Below are positions 62,920-64,000 of a stretch of DNA of 64,000 bases, in pieces. Position numbers and translations under genes: made by a program. The notes below the pieces were generated by a model. That model saw nothing but the letters and a program-made list of their open reading frames with translations. It was not told the DNA's origin and did no database searches. The DNA comes from Anaeromicrobium sediminis (GTDB lineage: Bacteria > Bacillota > Clostridia > Peptostreptococcales > Thermotaleaceae): contig NZ_NIBG01000013.1 in NCBI RefSeq assembly GCF_002270055.1, forward strand, positions 48,018 through 112,017. The letters run 5' to 3'. The number at the start of each line of letters is the position of its first letter. The stretch's first letter is position 1.

Positions 62920-63672
62920 ATGAGTATTAAATGGAGAACACTTATAGCTACTACTGTTTTAGGAATATTTATGTTATCAATATTTCCCCTTAAATGTTTT
63001 GCTAATAACAAGAATAATGAAATAAATAATCTTATAGAACATAATAATATAAAAAATAATAAAGATGATATCTCTAAGGAACAAATTATTAATTGGATAG
63101 AAGAGCAAGGAGAAAAGGACAGATATTATTATGGCGGACTTTCATATGAATTGGTTAATTTAGACAATGATTCTGAATTAGAAGTAGTTGTAAAAACTGA
63201 AGGAGGAGTACATCTAGGAGACTTTTTTATCTTTGATAAAAAGCAAGATAAAAAATACCACTTAATAATAGAGCAAGACTGGAAAGTAGAAAGTTGGAAT
63301 TTGTATAACCCTATAGCGGATCCTCCAGAAGTTGGATATAAAAAAATATTTGAAATAGTAACAACTACAGGAGGGACAGGAATAGATATTCATGAAGTTC
63401 GTTTGTGGTATATAGAAGATGGGAAGTTTATTCAAGCATGGAAAGGAATATTGAAAGATCGATTATTTTTTTTAGATTATTATTCTTTAAAAATAGGTGA
63501 TTATCAATTTGATCATTATACTCATCAAATATATGCATGGTTAAGTAGCTATAAATATAAAATAGATGGATTTACACTGGAGAAAAGCTATGGTACGAAT
63601 ACAATGACTTATAAATTCGATGGAACTCATTTTATATTAGATACAGAAACTGGATATATAAAAATGAACTAA
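62920..63672 (+). CDS. secreted protein of unknown function, 250 aa
   Basis: A signal peptide (about 1-28, ending KCFAN) precedes an Asn/Lys-rich linker (about 30-50) and a folded domain with a repeated strand pattern (YELVNLDNDSELEVVVKTEG, then FFIFDKKQDKKYHLI). This looks like the VCBS/FG-GAP-related 'dynamic range' type found in secreted Firmicutes proteins, but I cannot name the family. The AAGGAAG ribosome site is 12 bases from the ATG, which is rather far. It stands alone between rubredoxin and the rRNA operon. Confidence 0.7.
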   Translation: MSIKWRTLIATTVLGIFMLSIFPLKCFANNKNNEINNLIEHNNIKNNKDDISKEQIINWIEEQGEKDRYYYGGLSYELVNLDNDSELEVVVKTEGGVHLGDFFIFDKKQDKKYHLIIEQDWKVESWNLYNPIADPPEVGYKKIFEIVTTTGGTGIDIHEVRLWYIEDGKFIQAWKGILKDRLFFLDYYSLKIGDYQFDHYTHQIYAWLSSYKYKIDGFTLEKSYGTNTMTYKFDGTHFILDTETGYIKMN

Positions 63673-63756
63673 TACTCCCAATGAATATTTAAAAGGATTT
63701 AAAAACTTTAGTTAACATATAGCTCCTGATATTCTAAAAATAAATAGATAATAAAA

Positions 63757-63783
63757 AAGACAAAGGATAAAATCCTTTGTCTT
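63757..63783 (-). terminator. terminator of the rRNA operon
   Basis: AAGACAAAGGAT (63757-63768) and its inverse (63772-63783) form a perfect 12-bp stem followed on the minus strand by six Ts, directly after 5S rRNA. Confidence 0.85.
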
Positions 63784-63786
63784 GAA

Positions 63787-63902
63787 ACTAGCAACGTCCT
63801 ACTCTCCCAGGCAGTTGCCCACCAAGTACCATCGGCGCTAAGAGACTTAACTTCTGTGTTCGGTATGGGAACAGGTGTAGCCCTCTTGCTATTATCGCTA
63901 GA
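63787..63902 (-). rRNA. rrf: 5S ribosomal RNA
   Basis: The minus strand carries the universal 5S features: TTCCCATACCGAACACAG, AGTTAAG, GCGCCGATGGTA and GAGAGTAGGACG. The two ends pair through CTAGC and GCTAG. It is the last gene of an rRNA operon whose 23S rRNA lies beyond the right edge. Exact ends are good to within about two bases. Confidence 0.95.
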
Positions 63903-64000
63903 TGTGTTGAACAACAGAAATCTTCGATTTCGTCTTTGTTCAATACTAAGAAACCTCGTGTTTCTTAGTTTCTTAAAGAACTAAACAATGTGTAACAAAT
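63903..64000 (-). other. 23S-5S spacer with processing-type hairpins
   Basis: A hairpin with a 10-bp perfect stem ACTAAGAAAC/GTTTCTTAGT (63944-63968) and an imperfect longer hairpin around 63907-63942 lie just upstream of 5S on the minus strand. These probably are RNase processing stems. Confidence 0.5.

Noticed and set aside
63708..63914. 68-codon minus-strand frame over the 5S rRNA
   Set aside because: It runs through 5S rRNA and its terminator; no protein is expected.
1..64000. CRISPR arrays, insertion sequences, prophage genes, tRNAs
   Set aside because: I looked for spaced direct repeats, transposase motifs, integrases and tRNA T-loop (GGTTCGAATC) patterns and saw none I could support.

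Overview
The window is AT-rich chromosomal DNA from a low-GC Gram-positive anaerobe. Rubredoxin, an FeFe-hydrogenase-like protein, a TM1266-type hydrogenase-associated regulator, a CoA-transferase, a clostridial-type 640-residue glutamine synthetase, a RocB-like peptidase and strong AAGGAGG ribosome sites all point to class Clostridia, probably the Tissierellales/Peptostreptococcales side. I cannot name the genus. No transposase, phage gene, CRISPR array or tRNA is visible.

Layout. 1-9.6 kb: 3' part of an acetyl-CoA hydrolase/transferase, a 147-bp inverted-repeat element, a YczE-like membrane protein, oligoendopeptidase F, an FeFe-hydrogenase-like iron-sulfur protein, glutamate racemase, an LTA-synthase-like protein and an unknown protein. 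9.8-21 kb: NhaC antiporter, AI-2E family permease, glutamate synthase large subunit divergent from glutamine synthetase (ammonia assimilation), and a lone LivJ-type binding lipoprotein. 21-31 kb: MscS channel, a feo iron-uptake operon whose FeoB is split into two genes, its DtxR-family regulator, a second NhaC antiporter, a CPA2 antiporter paired with a PII-like protein, NagZ, a TM1266-family protein and a Nudix hydrolase. 31-42 kb: orphan Cache histidine kinase, HAD hydrolase, sigma-54 activator, a 48-residue small ORF, a second feoA-feoB pair with intact FeoB, a two-gene envelope operon and a CAP lipoprotein. 42-50 kb: an orphan cobalamin riboswitch with its own promoter and terminator, topoisomerase III with a hairpin-rich leader, and the trehalose operon (treP-treA-treR) with TreR-type operators. 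50-64 kb: a Tyr-rich small protein, a GIY-YIG/zinc-finger/HTH/DUF2087 protein, a TetR-ABC-adaptor efflux operon next to a 5'-truncated ABC exporter, RocB-like peptidase, GH18 protein, paired chromate transporters, rubredoxin, a secreted unknown, and a 5S rRNA that ends an rRNA operon entering from the right.

Themes are cation homeostasis (three Na+/H+-type antiporters, a mechanosensitive channel, two Feo systems), nitrogen assimilation, trehalose use and efflux. The most unusual features are the cobalamin riboswitch without a downstream gene, the split FeoB with a Cys-rich joint and a DtxR-like palindrome, the antiporter/PII-like pair, the structured topB leader, and the small ORF at 36867-37013.
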